Notes under the pieces: model-generated
The model's database searches: none
Told to the model about the DNA's origin: nothing
What the model saw: only the letters and a program-made list of their open reading frames with translations
Made by a program: the position numbers and the translations under genes
Source of the DNA: Albugo candida
Taxonomy: Eukaryota; Oomycota; Peronosporomycetes; Albuginales
Direction of reading: 5' to 3'
DNA length: 64,000 nucleotides
NCBI GenBank assembly: GCA_040437565.1
Contig: JBDOQK010000011.1
Coordinates: 496,001 to 560,000 of the forward strand
In this document: positions 42,077 to 54,625 of the stretch, piece by piece
Layout: each line of letters starts with the position of its first letter
Numbering within the stretch: the stretch's first letter is position 1

Positions 42077-44611
42077 CTAATTCAGAACAAACATTCCGTC
42101 CCCGCAGAATTTATCTTCCTTCCATCTCCCTTCCAATAATGTTCCATCCGGATATGTTATTCTACCATCTCCATGACGACAATCATTTTTCCATTCGCCG
42201 TTATACACAGCGCCTGAAGCGTACGTGCAGACCCCGCGTCCGCAGCGTACCCCGCCAACCCATTTCCCTTCATACCGATCTCGTGTCCGAGCATATTGAC
42301 ACACACCAAATCCGTTTCGCTTGCTATTTCTCCATTCACCCTTATATATGGTCCCATCAGACAGTGTCGACATTCCCTGCCCTCGCCTTTTCCCGCAATG
42401 GAAGCGTCCCGTATAGGTTTCAATGTGGTGTAATGATGTCCCCTGGCCATGTGGAATACCATTTTCGAACTCTCCGCGGTACTGAAAAGGATCAGGTAAC
42501 ACTTGGTCGTTGTATTTGTGCAAGATACCTTCTGTGAGTACCAATCTTCCCGACTCCCAATAAGCTTCTAATGAGGAGCCATCCGTGAAGCATACAACGC
42601 CTTTTCCATGGCGTCTATCGTTCACCCATTCTCCTTCATAACTTTGTTCTAAACGTAATGCTGGATTTGTGGAATCGTCATTGAGCTTCTGAGAATACTC
42701 TTGCAAGCCAGTATGATGCCGTTGATCCTTGAGCCATTCTCCGACATACGTGTCACCATTGGAATATTTGATGGAACCATGCCCAGAACGACAATCGGAC
42801 ATCCATTGTCCTTCGTACACATCTCCATTGACGTACGTGCAGATTCCTTGGCCATGTCGTTCCATTCTTTCTTTGACGATATCTCCAACATAAACGTCTC
42901 CGTTCTCATACTGAATGCTTGATTTAGCCGAAGGAGGACTCATCTCTGCGACTCTATCGAAAACGTGGCTACCGTCCACTAGAAACTCAATCTTTTTCAC
43001 AGCATCTTCGTAGCAATCCGTGGTGCAATTGACTCCACCAAACACAAACATTTTGGCATGATCCTCACTGGATACCCACGAATGACCGGTGATAAGAGAA
43101 AAATTTGTGTCCTTGCGTAAATTGAGTACTTGTGTGTCCAAATTCACCGAAATGGTAATGGCCGCTGAATCAGCATTTCCCTTTGATCTGTGGCTGCCTC
43201 CAAATACTAAAATCGTAGTCTCACTCCGGCCAGCAGTCTCGTTCTTCTCTTGATGTCCTGCAATTTTGGCGGCCGAATAGAAGCATCGACTCGACAAAAT
43301 AGACGCACAGGGACAATCCGAATGTATTTCAAGCACTGACCAAGTGTTTCTTGTAAGATCTAGACAATAGATCTCACTCAAAACTTTTGTCTTTGACTGC
43401 TGCCCTCCAACCACCAATACCTTGTCTTGCTGATCGGTGGTCACGATGTTATGATTTGCGATTGGAGTCGGACCTCTACCAGTTGGCTACAACAAGAACA
43501 ATTCATTTTCGGTATTTTCTACAGCGTGCAATCAATTTACCGTGAGCTGCGTCCAGACAAGTCCTTCGTCGTCTGCTTCAGATTGTATTCCCGAAGAAGT
43601 GTTACGATTCGCACGCAAACACCATACATCACTCAGAAAACTTCCATCCAAACCACGACCTCCGATCATAAGCAATGCATCTTCCTTCAATTGATCATTG
43701 GAAAACGAGAAACAGACCGATGCACAAGCATGCCACGCGCGTTGAGTAGGCCATTCACTGCTGCTGTCAGTGCGATGCAATTTTCTGCATGAAAGGATTT
43801 CATTCTCGTATTTGAGCTCGAAAAGCTCGTTGCAGTAACGAGTAGATGTTTCTGCGTCATCTAATTCACTGATGATTCCACCTCCAAATACGTACACTTT
43901 CTCCGCTAAAGCCGCGGCTGAATGCCCAATTCTGCTTTGTATAGACCCCGTGATGTCGTATCGCGATATCCACGTCTCATTTTCAAGGTCAAAAAGTGAA
44001 AGTGACGAGTTTTCATCGTATTGATCGCGAGGAAAATCTCTACCACCAATAACAACAGCTCTAGACCAAATGGTAAGAATCTGCTCTCTTTAACTAAGAC
44101 CACGTACAAATGCTTGGTAACCCGACAAGTAACAGCTCCTATTAGACCGACCGGTTCGTAAGTGTCATTACAGCGTCGGGTTAATGACTTTCTCCGGGAG
44201 ATCAGACTACTTTTACATCGATGAACCTATCAATTCATGTCTGATCCGAGAAACGATACTCTTCATTTCGTTTAGTTTTTACCTCAAGATGCGTCATCAC
44301 CGCCAGCTATGCTATATTAAGGAAGTCAAGCGACTGATTCCTAACGTCGCTAGGAATACAAACGATCTATTCATCTGCGAAAAATATCCGAACAGCAATT
44401 TTTTCTCGAAGGCGTGACATCAGATCAAAGATTTCTCGCAGTTGTGTATCTGGCAATAATCGCGGAGAAAGATATGAACAGTGGTCTCAAATCGTACTTC
44501 ATTTCACTTACCCTGTGAGCCGCTCGTCGACAAGGACTGCTCCATCGTTGCCTGCGTTATTGGAATCGCGACCTCCAGCTGCTGCTTAATTGATCTGTCA
44601 TAAGAATCCAT
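42077..44611 (-). CDS. Kelch-repeat plus MORN-repeat protein
   Basis: The 5' half gives Kelch repeats (SRAVVIGGRDFPRDQYDENS, KVYVFGGGIISELDD, LLMIGGRGLDGSFLSDVWCL, VLVVGGQQSKTKVLSEIYCL). A 54-nt intron separates the last two blocks. The 3' half has about nine MORN repeats (YVNGDVYEGQWMSDCRSGHG, YSNGDTYVGEW, YEGEWVNDRRHGKG, YKGEWRNSKRNGFG). MORN proteins are common at flagellar and membrane structures; Kelch propellers bind proteins. I place the start at ATG 44611 (MDSYDRSIKQQLEVAIP), followed by a probable second exon near 44400-44450 (TQLREIFDLMSRLREK). The exons between there and 44080 are unresolved. Confidence 0.72.
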
Positions 44612-44676
44612 TAGCTTTATCGGACGTGTATTACACTTGACTCACTCCAGTATACGAGAAGACTTTGATGCATCTT

Positions 44677-47600
44677 CTACATATTAGATTGATCAACGAC
44701 CGGAGGAAAGATCAACAACACTCTACCTGATGTAACAGTTGTAATATCAGTGCATTCGACTTCTTTGTCCATCGCTGTGTATCCCGTGGTAAATTGGCTC
44801 AGTGATACATCAACAGGTACCGCTGTCTGTGAGACTCTCAACATTGCATCTGACAGCGTGTTGGCACATATCTCTGCATCGGACACTCTATCAGTGCATG
44901 TGTGCTCGGTTTCATTTGCGTTCGGTGAAGAAATTGCTTGTGATCGATTGATATTCGAAGGAGCCACTATGGAGGGAAGAGATCCAACAGCTTCATTTAC
45001 GCATGTCACTGTCTGATTGGAAAAGGCATTCTCTTCAGTGTACCCAGAAGTAAATACGCTCAGCGAACTCTCCATCATTGATTTTTCATTACGATATGAA
45101 GCTAACGGCAAAGCGGAATTCAAGTTTGTATATCCGACCGTGAAGGCGCTAATGGAAACATCTACTGGAAGAGAATCAAGACTTTGTCGGGTACGAATTG
45201 ACGTTCCAAGATCGGAGAACGTCGGAGTTCCAGTATACCCTGCTGTATACAGACTCAGCGACACATTGGTAGAAGACAAGTCGAGCTTCTCAATCGATCG
45301 GTTGATACTCGAATTTCCTGTAAAGTACTGCTCGACAACCTCCTCATTTACTTGAGAATTTGGAGCTTGATAAAAATTTGTGTTTTTGTATGTATCTCCA
45401 CTTGAGAGCTGATTATCAACTCGCAATGTGCCTTCCTCATCGGAATTTTCATTCTGATCGGAATCGTCATCGCTGTTGGAATAGTCTTCCTTCAGATCGG
45501 TAAACTCTACCGCGTCGCTCAACACATGAGGCTTCTCGAGAATTGGTGTGCGCGTGATAGTCTCATCGAATGACTCTTTTACCGATGGGTTAGTCACCTT
45601 TCTGGCTTCAATCGATTCCAACAGCTCACTTGGTAAAGAATCCTCATATTTTTTCTTGGAATAACTCGTAATTGAATGCAACAGAGTTTGCTGATTCGCT
45701 TTACATGGAGCTGCTGACTTTTCAAGAGATTCGAAAGTTCTATTACTGCTTGGTCGATCGCACACTGTAGCATTCAAATGTGAAGATCCCTCCGTTGAGA
45801 GTGATTCTACAGGATTGAGCTCAACAGATAGATTCACAAATTCTACGCGCTTTTCACGGCTATTTCCTGTCAATGAATGGGTCGGGGATGGCTTCGATAT
45901 TTTTTCCGTTGAAACTTCTATTTGTTTCAATTTCAAAAGTCCCAATTGACTGAGTCTCGAGTTCATAGCAGCCACTGCGTTTGCTGTCTCCATTTGACGC
46001 TTTCTCCTTTCCAATTGATCACGCTCCAATGCTAGCGATGTGGACAAAACGTTCGTGCTTTTCACCGCTCTCTTGGTTCCCATCAAGTCTGATTTCGCTG
46101 AAAGGCTCGAAATCGGGATCAATTTATCGTCAACTCTTACATATGGTTTATCTACTTGCATCTGTGCTTTGTCCTTTGTCGCCATTTTCTCTGCTTTTGT
46201 TGTTTCGGAGAATCCCACAAGATCACCGTTTTGGCCGTTCGCATTCTCAAATCCTCTCTCGTAACAGACAGCTCCATCGTCAGTTGTATATTCCTTGGAA
46301 ATCATCTCCATATTGCTGACAAGCGGGAACCTGTCTTCCGCTATGTTAGTATCTTTCGCATTCGAATCTGTTGGATGTGCTCTAATTGTACCGTGCAGAT
46401 TTCTCAAAAGATCTTCTCTCATTTTACCTAAAAGCCCGGATTTTGCATTTTGCATCAATTCTTCGAATTCATTTTTTGTCGATGACGGCGCCGGTGGTGC
46501 TATAGCATCATTTTGTCCCGGATTGATCGCGTGTGGTATGGCTCTTTTGGCTCGAGGAAGAGTGGTTAGATCTCCATCAGGATCGTTTCCTCCAGTTGCC
46601 TTCAGTCGAGGAAGCCTCGATCGAATCGACTGCTGGAGATACTGAGACAAACGCCACACGAAAATGCATCCGTCGCTGCTACTCGACACCAGTCTTCGAC
46701 CATCTGGAAGGAACTGAAGACCCGTAATCTCCCCGTCATGACCACCCGCTTCTGCGAGAACATTACCAGTGGTTATCTCTACAATTTGAACGTATGGGTG
46801 AGCCGAAGATCCGCTTAAAGCCGCGCAATAGTTGGCAGGACATATGGCGAATCGATTCTGCTCGCCAACAAAAACAGCTTTCGTTTGTTTGATCGTGCTG
46901 GAAGGTTCCAGATAGTGAAAAGCGAGCTTATCGCTGCAACAAGTGACCACATGTACGTTATCGTTCATCAGGTGCATATCTCGAAGGGGTCCGCCGTCCA
47001 TCGCAATCGAGTTGTACGGCTGAATTTCCAGTTTGGTGTTGTGATCTCCACGTTTCAAGTCTGAGAGAACAACCTTATCATCTGAGCTACTTGTGATCAA
47101 CCGCATGGTTTCTGCAATTACTTCTAGGCCTTTGATGGCGCTGCCGGTAGGCTTTCCAGCACCAATGGCAATGTAGGAGTTTTGAGCGTCAAAAATGCAA
47201 GCCCGATGGTCTTTTCCTCCCGAGGCGAGTAAATCTGACGTATACGATGAATTTCCATGACTGTAATTGAGACAAAGAACTTCAGAGGAGTGAGCTGCCA
47301 TCTTTTGTATGATATCTGCTTGTGAGACGTCGAAAATAGCGATTTTTCCTCGAGTATCACCTGCAGCAACTTGTGTACCATCTGGTCTTATCGCGAGAGT
47401 GCGAAAGCATGGCATCTTCCACGTGCCATCCGATACATATTGTGGCGGATTTCTCTCATCTTCGGCCTCGTAGTACACTACCCGAAGCATCTCTTGGCTG
47501 TACGGACACTTGTACTTGCTATTACACCATTCAATCCCCTTCTTTAGCGACTTGTGAAGCTCAAGATGCCAAAAGCGCATCGTGTTGTCCTCAGAGCATG

Positions 47601-48936
47601 ATACAAAAGTGCAATTTGGCAGTGAATTTATACTCGTTTGATTTGAAATATCAGTCGCTTGATGCTCATAGATCATTCTTCCTCTCGGGCTAACGCCAAT
47701 CGCACGGCCGTGAGCTCGAAGATCGGTAATGCGACCACTATGAAAGACAAAAGAGCGATACAATGCAATGTTTTCAAGATCGGAAATCTGATACACGAAC
47801 AAAAATCGATTACTGTAAAGAACGACAGCGTGACATCCCGTCACCACTACGGCTGTTACCAATGGGTATCTGTGTGGATGCTCAGGTACCAGCGATTTTT
47901 TCGATTCGATGTAGGGCTCATTTGCCTTCCCAAATGCTGGAGGAAATGGTAATGTCCCTCGATAAGCCAAAGTGGATGGATCAAATAAGCGTACAACTGA
48001 CGATGCCCCACCGACAATCACATACGCTTCGCTTGCGGCAACGGAGAACCCCTTTGAGCTTTCGAGTGATACAATCCTTTCCAGTGCTCCGCCAATTCCG
48101 AAAGCACACAGTACTCCGTCTGATGTGAGAGCATACACTTTTCCATCATTTTCTCCAAAACCACACGTTACACTGGTAAATGTAGATTCTTGCTTGGCCG
48201 ACATATTAGCTTTACGATGTCGAAGCTCTGGTATTGTCTTGACACTTTTTCCTGTCATCTGAAAGTGATTCGCTTCCATACACCAAAACTATCGGAGTAT
48301 TACAGTCAACTCATACAATCGACAATGAAAACAATAAATACATACTCGCACATGTTGTTCGCCAACTGTGACAAAATAATTGCCACGATTGCTAAAGTCA
48401 ATTCCGAATACGCGCTCGTGAACTTCAGCAGCTCCAATGGGATTCTTCGAATCATTTCCAATTTTCCATACGTACATGAGATGATCTTTTTCGACTCCTA
48501 CTGAGACCACATACGAGTTGTCATGACTGAAAGCCATGCACACAACTCGATAGCTCTCGAGACGAAACTCAGCATAAAGCTCCCCCATCTCGAAATCCCA
48601 AACTGTTATCGCACAAGTATCCCCGTACTCACTAATAGCGAGATACTTTCCATCAGGAGAGAAGACGACACTGGTGATGGATTGCTCTACGCGATAGTAG
48701 CGTATTTGTCGATTCCTTCGAAGGTTATAGATGACAACAATACACCCTGCGACGTATGCGATCTCTCCTGTTCGCCGGTTAACACTTATCATATTATTAC
48801 TGCGTGCAGTGATGCCCAAAACGCGCTCTAATGTGAGATGGCATTGCATCTCCGTCTGATTGTCGGCATCCGAACTCTCATTTTGTCGACATGGTAGCTT
48901 TTCTGAAGATGAAGCGACATGGTTCGAAAGTGTCAT
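44677..48936 (-). CDS. WDR62/MABP1-like WD40 protein
   Basis: 1400 residues in two exons separated by a 57-nt intron (gtatgt...gatag), which joins GEQHVR to FWCMEANH; the combined HVRFW occurs in MABP1/WDR62. The N-terminal 650 residues form two WD40 propellers (AYVAGCIVVIYNLRRNRQ, VVFSPDGKYLAISEYGDTC, IVSVG-like VVSVGVEKDHLMYVWKIGN, LLASGGKDHRACIFDA, GHDGEITGLQFLPDGRRL). The rest is mostly disordered, acidic near residue 1140, and ends with four copies of a FTxGYT-type motif. Animal relatives are spindle-pole and JNK scaffolds. The tail differs from animal proteins as far as I can recall. Confidence 0.85.
44778..45261 (-). repeat. four FTxGYT-type motifs in the WDR62-like C-terminus
   Basis: Reading from the N-terminal side: VSLSLYTAGYT (45232-45261), VSISAFTVGYT (45127-45157), SSLSVFTSGYT (45039-45068) and VSLSQFTTGYT (44778-44806). 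The common form is S-[LI]-S-x-[FY]-T-x-G-Y-T, usually preceded by VDV or NV. The copies are 34-90 residues apart in sequence that is otherwise low in conservation. Confidence 0.9.
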
Positions 48937-49416
48937 GTAAAAATTATATATGACGATATCAATGGCTCATGAATCGATTCATTGCGTCGTTTGAGATATC
49001 AGTTACCACTGTGATTATGACAATCAGAACGGAAGAAATGGTTTTCTGTGGGCAGCAACGTGCGTGGAAGCGCTGCGAGCGGTAGGTGAAATTCATCGCG
49101 CTGTTGATGACGCAATATCCCTTTAGTTGTGTGATACATTGCCTGAGTCGACGACACTGTCTGCTACAATGGAAGCGAATCGATCGACGAAATAGCCTTT
49201 CATCTCAGCTAGAACACTCTAAATTGAATAACGAATAAATACACTGTATGAGAAACTTTTCGGATTCTTTACGCTACGAACTATTCGATAATCGTCAAAG
49301 CGGCTTTGCGGCATTATAGTAGAGCTCCACTATTTTTACTCGAATTCGTCTTTCGCAATACAAATTCCGAATGTTTTTCGGCTGTTAACGGTACTTAGTT
49401 TTAGGTACGATAAAGC
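48937..49416. other. divergent upstream region
   Basis: 480 bp between the ATGs of the WDR62-like gene (minus) and the SH3-like acidic gene (plus). It must contain both promoters. No gene or clear motif was recognised; short A/T-rich tracts occur near 48940-48960 and 49210-49260. Confidence 0.4.
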
Positions 49417-52400
49417 ATGCGATGGTATTCTCTCCATCCTAGCTTGCCGGCGAAAGCGGTATTACGTATTCGAAGCTCACCCAGCAGTGATGCAGCAGTT
49501 TGTGGTCGTGTCTCCAAAGGAAAAGCGCTTATGGTGGCAAAGAGCGATACTCATAGGTCCAATTGGTTTCACGTAAAATTTCCGTCAGAACACAATGCAA
49601 TGGAATATGTGGAAGGGTACGTAATGGCTTCTTTACCGGACGGAACCAACTTACTAGTCCCTTGGGAAGAAGCAGGTACAGCCTGCGAATCATTTCTCAC
49701 GCTTTGATTTATTGATTTTCTATCAACAGGCTTTCTGGAGTGTGTACGAGTTTATGATCCCAATGTTCTTGTCCACGGGGACCCTTCCTCCAGCGATAAT
49801 ACCATGGGAAGTATCGGGGATGAAAATGGAAATCAATACCCTTTTGGGGTTTTGACTGTCGATGGCCCATTCGTTCGAATTTTTCATGATATTTATGAGA
49901 GTTGCTGGATTGACTCGAGGCATTGTGAGACAATATGCAAAAGGATGCATCACAGAGACTGCCAAAGTATGAATAACACCGACTTCATATTCGTATCGAT
50001 TTTTATAGCAACTCTAATATGTTATGGTAGCGCCCCATGCATTTTACTTATTGAATCCTGAGCTCCCAAATGAAGCACAAGTGGCGGTACGCGACTTCTC
50101 CGCTAAAGAAGCAGATTGTGTCGGCAGGTTGGAACATGGACAGATTGTCGAGGTACATTACAAAAGCGAGAATTGGCTACAAATGTGTATGTCGAAATCA
50201 CAGACTTTTTGGTTAATGGAACGGACTGATACAGTGCAGTTACTGGTCGAAGCTCAGGATCATCGATCCCCTCAGTGCGATTTGATCAGCATGGAGGNNN
50301 NNNNNNNNNNNNNNNNNNNNNNNNNNNNNNNNNNNNNNNNNNNNNNNNNNNNNNNNNNNNNNNNNNNNNNNNNNNNNNNNNNNNNNNNNNNNNNNNNCAA
50401 CTCTAATATGTTATGGTAGCGCCCCATGCATTTTACTTATTGAATCCTGAGCTCCCAAATGAAGCACAAGTGGCGGTACGCGACTTCTCCGCTAAAGAAG
50501 CAGATTGTGTCGGCAGGTTGGAACATGGACAGATTGTCGAGGTACATTACAAAAGCGAGAATTGGCTACAAATGTGTATGTCGAAATCACAGACTTTTTG
50601 GTTAATGGAACGGACTGATACAGTGCAGTTACTGGTCGAAGCTCAGGATCATCGATCCCCTCAGTGCGATTTGATCAGCATGGAGGACAAATGGAGTCAT
50701 CCGCAATCAGAACCGAGTCAAAGTGATACAGTCGTGAGTATGTCAGAGATCGAAAATGCTGTCGATGATACCACAAAAAGTATCACGCCTCTGAAGTGCA
50801 AGCAACAACTCACGGAAAGTGGCAAAGAAGAGTGCGAAAAGGCGGAGGACGCGTCCAACGAAAATGAATTGCGGGAAAGTGAACCGAACAACGTACAAAC
50901 ACAGTCGAACGCGGTCGACGATGCAAGGAGCGATTCAATGCATACCACGATTTGCTGTGCTGTGGTAGAGGAGGTGACTCATGAGAGTCCATCTGAGGGT
51001 GGGGAAAATTGTGATCAATGCGAAATGGACGACCTTGAATCAGTTATCGATGATCAAGCCACACCTAACAACGTGGAACGTGGAGAAATCGACGAAGAAG
51101 ATGAAGATTTGATGGAGCAAATTCACGAAATGGAAGTATCTATCAATGAAATCGAAATTGATTTATCTCAGAGTGATGATGACATCAATATGGATGGTGA
51201 TGAATCCGTTGAGGCATCAGGGGGCAATGAGTTGACTAAAGCTGATGAGAAACCAGACAATTCTCACAATCTCAACGTTACAAATGAACAGAATGCTTCC
51301 GTTTGGGATTGGGATGAACGGCCACTCACGGGAACGAAAGCTATGTACGGTGCCGATCTACCCGCAGAAGCACATGACACCCAGGGTGTAGAGGATGATA
51401 CAAATACACTTGGAAATGACGGATGTCCGAAATCTACGATTGGAAGCACTTTAGCAGTGAAAGCCATCATCCGATCAATTGAATACTGTACAGAAGAAGC
51501 GTCCACGTCAACGACTAGTCCGTCATCGAGCTTGCTCTTACCTGTACTTTCCGAAAGAGAGTATTCTCCGCATTCTGTATTCCATGATTCTTCAATACCA
51601 CAAGTGATGGTGGAGACCGCCGAGGAATGCATTGGGACAGCTCAACAGAATATTGTGTCAAGCAGTTTGGATNNNNNNNNNNNNNNNNNNNNNNNNNNNN
51701 NNNNNNNNNNNNNNNNNNNNNNNNNNNNNNNNNNNNNNNNNNNNNNNNNNNNNNNNNNNNNNNNNNNNNNNNCTGTACAGAAGAAGCGTCCACGTCAACG
51801 ACTAGTCCGTCATCGAGCTTGCTCTTACCTGTACTTTCCGAAAGAGAGTATTCTCCGCATTCTGTATTCCATGATTCTTCAATACCACAAGTGATGGTGG
51901 AGACCGCCGAGGAATGCATTGGGACAGCTCAACAGAATATTGTGTCAAGCAGTTTGGATATTCAGACAATAGCAGAAGCTTGTGAAAATGCACAACCGAG
52001 TCGCGTGGATGAAAGTGTACCCAATGCAAATGCTACGTCTGAAAAGAGCAATGAAAGCGTCACGATACCACAGACCGAACATGAGCTTGAATGTCAGTAC
52101 GGCAGAACTGATCTCTCTCTGAGCTTGGATGCCCACAAAGTCCATTCTGACACGGCTAAAGGCATAGAACATCCGCTCAAGTTGCAAGTATCCACACCAG
52201 CGGAATCTGACGAGCCTGTTCCGGCTCATTCACAAGACTGCCATGCGGCATCAAAGATGGAAGAGGTCGAGGTGAATCGAACCTCAGTTCCCGAATTCCA
52301 GGACCAAGTTCTGGATCAAACGTGTGAGCTCAAACCTGGAAGGGATACTGATAAGATATTGGGGGATCCCGAGACCGAACGTGACGGAGCACAACATGAA

Positions 52401-53879
52401 AATACATCCAATTCGAAAAAAGTAGAAGGTTCCACGTATGCTTTAGCGCAATATTCCCAAGAATTAGATGAATCAGGCGAGACGACCGAAGATGAGGCTT
52501 GGATGCAGAATATAACCGACGATGAAATTCCTCTTCTCGAAGAGGATTTACAGTCTATTGAAAGCATCAAATCTGCTGCATCTGCTCCATTCCAAAACGA
52601 CTTGAGGGCTACTCAGGAAGACGTAGAACATGTGGATACAGCAATCGGGGATATATCCATAGAGGAGGAGGGACCACTTTCAAAAGCGTTGGATGCAGCG
52701 CAGGTAACAAATCAGCTGCGGGGTCTTGACTATCTGAAACAGTATGGCGTCAAAGAATTCTGTCACGAACGTCTCAATCTTTTAGGCAAAAACACAAATC
52801 ACGAAGCATTCCAAGCAGCGCAAGCTGTTATAAATGCAACAACCGGTGATGATTTACTCGAACAGATGGATACCATGGAAGCAGATTCGTACACCTCCCC
52901 AGTTAAAAATCTGTTCTTCCCACCTAATGTCGACCATGTCGTCCCTTACTCGGCCGATGCGTTACTGGACGTGCTGTACTCACGCGTGTCGAAAGAACCT
53001 ATCGTAACAGCGAAGAATGGTAGAAATCCACAATTTTGTCATTCCGATGGTCCCACTCGAAAATCCGCATTTCAGAAGTTGATGAAAAGAAAAAAGGAGC
53101 AATGGTCTCGCGAACACGAGTCTGAGACGGCAGATTCGGGTCCGAGTGTGTTTCACATGATTATGGATGACGCAGATCCAATCGACTTACTGAAGGCGGA
53201 GTGTGATGGAGTTGATGTCCTAATGCAGGACGATTTCTCGCTACTTCGATCATTCGAGTATCATAAGCCAAAAACCACAAAGAATCGAGTTCAAGAGCTA
53301 CAGAAAGAACGATCAGATGTTTGTCGTCCGACCTCATTCTCCTCGCCCGACATGAAGACTCTATTGAGATCAAAGACGCTCAAGCGTGCAGCATGTGCCA
53401 TTTCCAAAACACCGCCTTTGAGCGGTAAATCAAATAAATCGAAAATTGATCCTTTGGACGATTCAAGCACAGGACGCAATACTCTATCACTAAATCAACG
53501 CCTTTGGGCAGATCTTCCAAAGAAACCTGCAAGCACATCCTCTCTTCAAGCGGAGCGTCCACCTGCTGCTTCAAGCTCCAATCCTCACTATAAATATTCA
53601 GCTTCCGTATCCTCAGCGACATCGTTGATGTCGGAACGATGCAAAAACATCTTGATGAAAAGAGCAAATACCGCCGAGCACCTCCAGGCTGGCTCCGGTA
53701 CGCTTCGTCGGAGCTTTTTACAAAAACCGAGTGCGACATCATCATTGAGGACCTTGAGGTCAGAAAGTCAAATGGATCAAGGATATGCTCGCTTGAGTCT
53801 CCCATCTCGATCCAAGCTAGAACTCGCACGATCGTCTGCTGTGGCCAATGTTACACGCTTCAATGTATCCAAACGCTAA
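49417..53879 (+). CDS. large acidic protein with N-terminal SH3-like modules
   Basis: About 1222 residues after collapsing two gap duplications (50009-50686, 51486-51959) and removing introns of 54 and 64 nt; the sum is divisible by three. The first 230 residues give three beta-rich SH3b-like units: VLRIRSSPSSDAAVCGRVSK with WFHVKF, VRVYDPNVLVHGDPSS with VRIFHDIYESCWID, and VAVRDFSAKEADCVGRLEHG with ENWLQMCM. A very acidic Glu/Asp/Ser region (about 240-800) follows, then a helical segment (LDYLKQYGVKEFCHERLNLL) and a basic Ser-rich tail. No enzyme motif. It may be a scaffold or cytoskeletal protein; the family is not recognised. Confidence 0.75.
50009..50686. repeat. gap-flanking direct duplication, 289 bp
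   Basis: 50009-50297 recurs at 50398-50686 around the N gap 50298-50397. The copies appear identical. It lies in the acidic SH3-like gene and includes the end of its second intron. Confidence 0.95.
51486..51959. repeat. gap-flanking direct duplication, 187 bp
   Basis: 51486-51672 recurs at 51773-51959 around the N gap 51673-51772. The copies appear identical. It lies in the acidic SH3-like gene. Confidence 0.95.
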
Positions 53880-54625
53880 CTGAAGGACTCAACTAATAGC
53901 ACGTTCACATCTACCCACACACTCGACTATTGTCTCGTGTCAAAAGAGCTGTTTCGCAATGGACGTGTACTCAATCGGTCGCTAATCAAACTCATATTCG
54001 AATCAAATCGACGTTTCGTAAGTTTATTGTTGGCTTTTGTGTGGCATTTCCATGAAATGTGTCCATTTTGCCAATTTTCTCGCTATTTTTGATAATGAAA
54101 TAAAGTCGCTATACTTTTGACTACGATTAATGATCGGTGTTGCTCTTTGTAGTCTGAGGCATTCTATCGAATAAAAGATTTGGATCGAAGTGCCATTGGT
54201 TAGAAATATGTGTTGAGCTTGTACTGCAACTATCACAAGGAAAATAGCACGTAAGGTTCGAGAAAGCAAGAGCTTTGATCGCGCCGACCGCCCTCAGAAA
54301 CGATGACGAACGCGCAGAAAAGTAATTGATTGACCATTCTTTTAAATCATAAAGTTGAGGACAAAGAAGCACTCAATTTTTGATGAGATACGTATCGCTA
54401 GCATTTGCGATTTGATACGAAAAGTCTAGCTTCATCCACATTGACAAGAAATCACAAAATTGTGTTCCGCTCCCGTGTTCCCATCGGTATGTATTCATAT
54501 CGAGCCACAGCTGGTCAATAACTTAATTGTGAAGTATCCATATGCTCTCAGACAATCGAAATCGACAAGCATGGATAAGCTGAGATTTAATTGTGCGGAT
54601 TCAAGCGGTATTTCACTTTGTACGG
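53880..54625. other. intergenic region, possible unresolved small gene
   Basis: 746 bp between the acidic SH3-like gene and the CFAP69-like stop. Minus-strand frames near 54024-54372 contain hydrophobic stretches (LRAIFLVIVAVQAQ) and a Cys-rich end, but no consistent start and splice structure could be built. Downstream of 53880 the sequence presumably includes 3' untranslated sequence. Confidence 0.35.

Noticed and set aside
54024-54372. Small secreted, Cys-containing protein on the minus strand
   Set aside because: The hydrophobic stretch lacks an in-frame ATG and the pieces could not be joined by plausible introns.
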